A stretch of 9,785 nucleotides of DNA, from assembly GCA_030630015.1 (NCBI GenBank), contig DAOVNV010000081.1, forward strand, positions 1 to 9,785, in the 5' to 3' direction. The position numbers and the translations under genes were made by a program. Below the pieces are notes generated by a model. The model saw nothing but the letters and a program-made list of their open reading frames with translations, ran no database searches and was not told the origin of the DNA. Positions within the stretch are counted from its first letter, which is position 1. Each line of letters opens with the position of its first letter. Positions 7,410 through 9,785 of the stretch are shown one piece after another. This stretch comes from Desulfuromonadales bacterium. Its GTDB lineage: Bacteria > Desulfobacterota > Desulfuromonadia > Desulfuromonadales > BM103.

Positions 7410-7936
7410 GCCAGTTTCTCCACAATTATTTTGTCGTTGGTGTAAACGCAGATATCTGCAGCGATCTGCAGGGCGGTTTCAGCCACCTCTTCAACTTGCT
7501 TGTCGGTATGCTCGAGCAAGGCCCTGGCTGCCGCCTGGGCATAGGGGCCGCCGGAGCCGATAGCGGCGATTCCCGCCTCGGGCTCAATCACGTCGCCGGC
7601 GCCGGACAGGACCAGGGTGGTTTCCTTGTCAGCGACAATCAACAGGGCTTCAAGCCTGCGCAGGATGCGGTCGGTACGCCAGTCCTTGGCCAGTTCAACT
7701 GCAGCACGCGGCAGGTTGCCGCGGTGCTCCTGGAGCTTGACCTCGAATTTCTCAAAGAGGGTGAAGGCATCGGCTGTGCTCCCGGCAAAACCGGCCAGAA
7801 CCTGGCCGTCGAACATGCGGCGCAGCTTGCGTGCCGTGTGTTTCATGATCGTGTTGCCGAGTGAAACTTGACCATCCCCAGCCATTGCGACCTGATCTCC
7901 ACGCCGTACGCTGACGATTGTTGTGCCCTTGAACAT
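7406..7936 (-). CDS. hslV: HslV protease subunit
   Basis: Threonine protease of the Ntn-hydrolase fold, forming a double hexameric ring capped by HslU. At 176 residues it matches the family length. It begins MFKGTTIVSVRRGD; known processing of HslV removes the short propeptide so that a threonine of the TT pair (T5 here) becomes the N-terminal nucleophile. The body shows GDGQVSLGN and GSGGPYAQAAARALL. The ATG has GAGGAG six bases upstream. It is the first gene of the packed run, so the promoter for hslVU and perhaps for the arg genes should lie in the 316-base gap upstream. In many bacteria hslVU is heat-shock controlled, but I could not find a convincing sigma-32 site or CIRCE element. Confidence 0.97.
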   Translation of the reverse strand: MFKGTTIVSVRRGDQVAMAGDGQVSLGNTIMKHTARKLRRMFDGQVLAGFAGSTADAFTLFEKFEVKLQEHRGNLPRAAVELAKDWRTDRILRRLEALLIVADKETTLVLSGAGDVIEPEAGIAAIGSGGPYAQAAARALLEHTDKQVEEVAETALQIAADICVYTNDKIIVEKLA

Positions 7937-7953
7937 ACCGGACTCCTCTGAAA

Positions 7954-8000
7954 TCTGAATTCATGAATTGAGGGGTTCTCTGCAACGTCATGAATTCAGA
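7954..8000. promoter_or_regulatory. Perfect 13-bp inverted repeat upstream of hslV
   Basis: TCTGAATTCATGA (7954-7966) and its exact reverse complement TCATGAATTCAGA (7988-8000) flank a 21-base spacer. Each arm contains the 8-bp palindrome TGAATTCA, and the near arm also forms ATTCATGAAT (7959-7968). The element ends 17 bases before the hslV start codon. It could be a paired operator or a 5'-UTR hairpin. TGAAT/ATTCA half-sites recall ArgR boxes, but spacing and order do not match the E. coli 18-bp ARG box, and it is not CIRCE. The repeat is seen directly; a regulatory role is inferred. Confidence 0.6.
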
Positions 8001-8021
8001 CAAAAGTAAAACAAAACATAT

Positions 8022-8049
8022 ATCATAAGCTTTTGGATAAACAAAGAAA
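8022..8049 (-). promoter_or_regulatory. Weak sigma-70-like promoter candidate for hslV
   Basis: On the minus strand, TATGAT (8022-8027) resembles a -10 box. TTTCTT (8044-8049), 16 bases upstream, is only a poor -35 match. Initiation here would put the inverted repeat at 7954-8000 inside the leader or just past the start site. Given the AT-rich background this could be chance. Confidence 0.25.
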
Positions 8050-8071
8050 AATGCCTGAAACGGGGGAGGAC

Positions 8072-8125
8072 ATGGCCAAGAAAAAAGGGTCTTCGGAATC
8101 CACTGTTGAAAATTTACCTTTGTAA
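8072..8125 (+). CDS. Possible 17-residue small ORF, divergent from hslV
   Basis: ATG at 8072 opens a 17-codon frame (MAKKKGSSESTVENLPL) ending in TAA at 8123-8125. A purine run, GGGGGAGGA, ends one base before the ATG; the GGAGG core is only two bases away, closer than ideal. The lysine-rich start looks like the beginning of a real protein, so this may be a micro-ORF, a leader peptide, or the surviving 5' end of a decayed gene. I know no family for it. It would be the only plus-strand gene here. Chance is a serious alternative. Confidence 0.25.
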   Translation: MAKKKGSSESTVENLPL

Positions 8126-8252
8126 CCTTGTATGTCTATTCTTAAAAATCGAAATTCAGTGCTGTATCTCAAATGCCATGGGCTCTGAGAAAGTCGGGAA
8201 GCCACCTGTGACAGCATAGTTGTCGCCACATAAATACAGAGGTGGCCCCGGT

Positions 8253-8741
8253 TCAATCAGGCAATTGTTTTTCTTTGAGGTGTTCCATATGAAGGATAAG
8301 CGCATCAGTTGTTTCTTTGAGCAAATCGAGTTCCTCAATGGATAGGTCATCAAGTTGTTCAAGATTATATTCGATGGTTTCGACAATTTGACTGGCAGGG
8401 CGTTGCAAAGGACGCATAAAGTAGGCCGTGATGGTAGCGATTATCGTTCCAAAGAAAATTGACGACCCGAGGATTATCCATATTCCACCGATTAATTGCG
8501 AAAGGCCTGACAGGGGAGTGTCTGCTATCCCTGCGGTTGAGAACGCAGCGATCCCCCAGTAAAGAGCGTTTCCATAAGAAGTGATTCTCGTGCCTTCAAT
8601 TCCACTTTCAACAGCGTACAAACCCGCTGAGAAAATCAACCACAGGGTGGTCAAAAGGAAGAGCATCTTCAGGAAGGGTGTATGAATCAGGATGTTCTGA
8701 ATGAATTTTCTGAACCGGATATTTCGTCTCATTCTATGCAT
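8253..8741 (-). CDS. Two-helix ion channel with atypical filter
   Basis: A 162-residue inner-membrane protein with the 2TM-pore layout of KcsA/MthK-type channels (Ion_trans_2 fold). It has a basic N-terminus (residues 1-12), TM1 at about 23-45, a pore helix beginning NALYWGIAAFS (58-68), a filter region at 69-74, TM2 at about 83-109, and an acidic, probably helical cytoplasmic tail (112-162) with heptad-like leucines. The filter reads TAGIAD where potassium channels read TVGYGD: the tyrosine is isoleucine and the second glycine is alanine. Classical K+ selectivity is therefore doubtful. There is no RCK or cyclic-nucleotide domain. The ATG start has a GGGGGG run seven bases upstream. It lies 152 bases after the phosphorylase gene, possibly in the same transcript. 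Confidence in the fold is good, in the transported ion low. Confidence 0.8.
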   Translation of the reverse strand: MHRMRRNIRFRKFIQNILIHTPFLKMLFLLTTLWLIFSAGLYAVESGIEGTRITSYGNALYWGIAAFSTAGIADTPLSGLSQLIGGIWIILGSSIFFGTIIATITAYFMRPLQRPASQIVETIEYNLEQLDDLSIEELDLLKETTDALILHMEHLKEKQLPD

Positions 8742-8820
8742 CTGTAAGCCCCCCTAAAGTAGACAGTCTGAAAATAGAGTTTTGGTTGACCTGTCTGTCA
8801 CGTTTCTCATAAGTCATCAT
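8734..8820 (-). CDS. Possible 28-residue ORF overlapping the channel start
   Basis: ATG at 8820 overlaps the stop of the upstream 20-codon ORF (ATGA) and opens a 28-codon frame, beginning MMTYEKRDRQVNQ, whose TAG (8734-8736) falls just inside the channel gene. If real, it would pass ribosomes from the upstream ORF to the channel gene. It has no Shine-Dalgarno sequence of its own and matches nothing I know, so it may be fortuitous. Confidence 0.15.
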   Translation of the reverse strand: MMTYEKRDRQVNQNSIFRLSTLGGLTDA

Positions 8821-8879
8821 TTATAGAATGCATTTGGCAAGGGTGGGGAACCAGCGGATGAATTCGGATTTTTCTCCAT
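8817..8879 (-). CDS. Possible 20-residue small ORF after glgP
   Basis: ATG at 8879 opens a 20-codon frame (MEKNPNSSAGSPPLPNAFYK) ending in TGA at 8817-8819. Its Shine-Dalgarno sequence is the full AGGAGG (8888-8893), eight bases upstream and directly abutting the phosphorylase stop codon. GAGG-AAAA-CCTC (8880-8891) can fold into a 4-bp hairpin that would mask part of this site. The peptide is Pro/Ser/Asn-rich with no membrane segment and no family I recognise. It is either a genuine small protein or leader, or the start of a longer downstream gene since lost. The strong ribosome site argues against pure chance. Confidence 0.4.
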   Translation of the reverse strand: MEKNPNSSAGSPPLPNAFYK

Positions 8880-8893
8880 GAGGTTTTCCTCCT

Positions 8894-9785
8894 TTAAGAC
8901 GGTTCCTTTTCCAATCCCGGCAAGGCCTTCGCATAAAATTTTTCGGTGTATTCCTTGATCATCCGCCGCGCGGAAAATCTTGGCGCATTGCTCTTGATGG
9001 TGTCCTTCATCGTCCTGACCCAACCGTGCGGCACACCGTCCCCTGATACATCGTAATAGAGGGGGATGATTTCCTTCTCCAACAGTTCGTAAATGGCCTC
9101 GGCATCGGCCTGGTCGGGATTTTCGGCCCCTTTATCCCCGCCGAAAGACCAGCCGTTTTTACCATTATAACCCTCTGCCCACCAGCCGTCGCTGATGCTC
9201 AGGTGGGGAACGCCGTTCAGGGCGGCCTTCATGCCGCTGGTGCCGCTGGCTTCCATGGGAGGAATGGGGTTGTTGAGCCAGACATCCACCCCGTGCACCA
9301 TGTACTGGGCCAACTGTTCCCCATAGTCTTCAACAAAGGCGATCCGCCCGCCGAACTCGGGGTCCCGGGCAGCGTTAAATACCTCTTGCAGGATACCTTT
9401 TCCGGGCATGTCCGCGGGATGGGCCTTGCCGGCGAAGATGATCTGAACCGGATGCCAGGGATCGTTCAGGATCTTTTTAAGCCGCTGACGGTCATGAAAG
9501 ATCAGGTTTGCCCGTTTGTAGGTGGCAAAGCGGCGGGCAAAACCGATGGTTAGCACCGTCGGGTCGAGCATGGCGCCCTCGGCTACGGAGATAGAAGGGC
9601 TGATGCGGTCTTCGATCCACCGTTTCCGCATCCGTTCGCGGATTACGTTGACCAGCTTGTTTTTCAGCCAGAAATGGGTTCGCCAGAGCTCTTCATCCGG
9701 GATATCGTCAATCAACTCCCAGATTGACGGATCATCGTGGTTCGCCAGCCAGTCGGGCCCGAGATATTTATGGAACAGGAGCATC
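8894..9785 (-). CDS. Alpha-glucan phosphorylase, C-terminal part
   Basis: Cytoplasmic PLP-dependent glycosyltransferase (GT35) that releases glucose-1-phosphate from alpha-1,4-glucans such as glycogen. The open frame runs off the right edge, so only the last 297 codons are seen and the ATG at the edge is internal. Visible motifs are GFARRFATYKRA (81-92 of the fragment), QIIFAGKAHPAD, the active-site block MEASGTSGMKAALNG with the expected PLP lysine at fragment residue 186, and SDGWWAEGYNGKNGW. The SGMKAALNG/SDGWW wording fits the short alpha-glucan phosphorylase subfamily (about 850 residues, often with an N-terminal DUF3417), not the E. coli GlgP/MalP type. Stop TAA at 8894-8896. No other glycogen gene is visible in the window. 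Confidence 0.93.
   Translation of the reverse strand, partial: MLLFHKYLGPDWLANHDDPSIWELIDDIPDEELWRTHFWLKNKLVNVIRERMRKRWIEDRISPSISVAEGAMLDPTVLTIGFARRFATYKRANLIFHDRQRLKKILNDPWHPVQIIFAGKAHPADMPGKGILQEVFNAARDPEFGGRIAFVEDYGEQLAQYMVHGVDVWLNNPIPPMEASGTSGMKAALNGVPHLSISDGWWAEGYNGKNGWSFGGDKGAENPDQADAEAIYELLEKEIIPLYYDVSGDGVPHGWVRTMKDTIKSNAPRFSARRMIKEYTEKFYAKALPGLEKEPS

Larger units (their letters stand above)
7937..8252. other. Intergenic region upstream of hslV
   Basis: A 316-base AT-rich gap between the channel gene and hslV. Nearest hslV it holds a perfect inverted repeat and a weak promoter candidate. Centrally, on the plus strand, it holds a possible 17-codon ORF. Just after the channel stop are competing short stems: GCCACCT at 8201-8207 or GCCAC at 8225-8229 could each pair with the GTGGC end of AGGTGGC at 8240-8246. 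No U-tract follows, so no terminator is called for the channel gene. A minus-strand frame covering most of the gap opens with a TTG lacking a Shine-Dalgarno sequence, and I do not accept it. Nothing else is recognisable. Confidence 0.6.

Noticed and set aside
7954..8000. ARG box or CIRCE element
   Set aside because: The sequence does not fit TTAGCACTC-N9-GAGTGCTAA, and its TGAAT/ATTCA half-sites do not have the N4 spacing of an ARG box.
8023..8256. 77-codon minus-strand frame across most of the hslV upstream gap
   Set aside because: It starts with a TTG inside the channel gene's last codons, has no Shine-Dalgarno sequence, shows no recognisable motif, and overlaps the AT-rich regulatory stretch.
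8817..9023. 68-codon minus-strand frame overlapping the phosphorylase end
   Set aside because: Its upstream part is only an out-of-frame reading of the phosphorylase gene. Only the final 20 codons, with their own AGGAGG, merit mention and are listed separately.

Overview
The window looks like chromosomal DNA from a Desulfuromonadales/Geobacter-type bacterium (former Deltaproteobacteria). That placement is an inference from gene order and protein flavour: hslV-hslU followed directly by arginine biosynthesis genes is an arrangement I associate with that group. Every confidently called gene is on the minus strand, so the region reads from high to low coordinates. I saw no tRNA, rRNA, CRISPR array, insertion sequence or phage gene.

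In transcription order there are two blocks. Block 1 (9785 to 8253) begins with the C-terminal third of an alpha-glucan phosphorylase whose 5' part lies outside the window. It is followed by a possible 20-codon ORF with a textbook Shine-Dalgarno sequence, a second possible short ORF, and a small two-helix ion channel with an aberrant selectivity filter. A gap of about 316 bases (7937-8252) separates the blocks. It holds a perfect 13-bp inverted repeat upstream of hslV, a weak promoter candidate, and a possible 17-codon ORF on the plus strand.

Block 2 (7936 to 76) is a tightly packed run of eight genes: hslV, hslU, argB, argD, an orphan DNA methyltransferase, argF, a zinc-ribbon/RDD membrane protein, and argG. 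Junctions of 2-11 bases and two 4-base start/stop overlaps (hslV/hslU and argB/argD) point to one long operon with translational coupling. The four arg genes cover acetylglutamate phosphorylation, acetylornithine transamination, citrulline formation and argininosuccinate synthesis. argC, argJ/argA and argH are not in the window; argH may lie just beyond the left edge. HslV and HslU form the two-part ATP-dependent protease.

The most notable points are: (1) a solitary beta-class DNA methyltransferase built into the arginine operon with no restriction enzyme; (2) heptamer-type G/A-rich repeats that begin at or right after the stop codons of argF, the RDD gene and argG, the last forming a 30-bp stem whose pairing is complete only in plus-strand RNA; (3) the channel filter TAGIAD in place of TVGYGD; (4) the inverted repeat in front of the hslV-arg operon. 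None of these proves a new system, but the methyltransferase, the repeats and the channel deserve checking.
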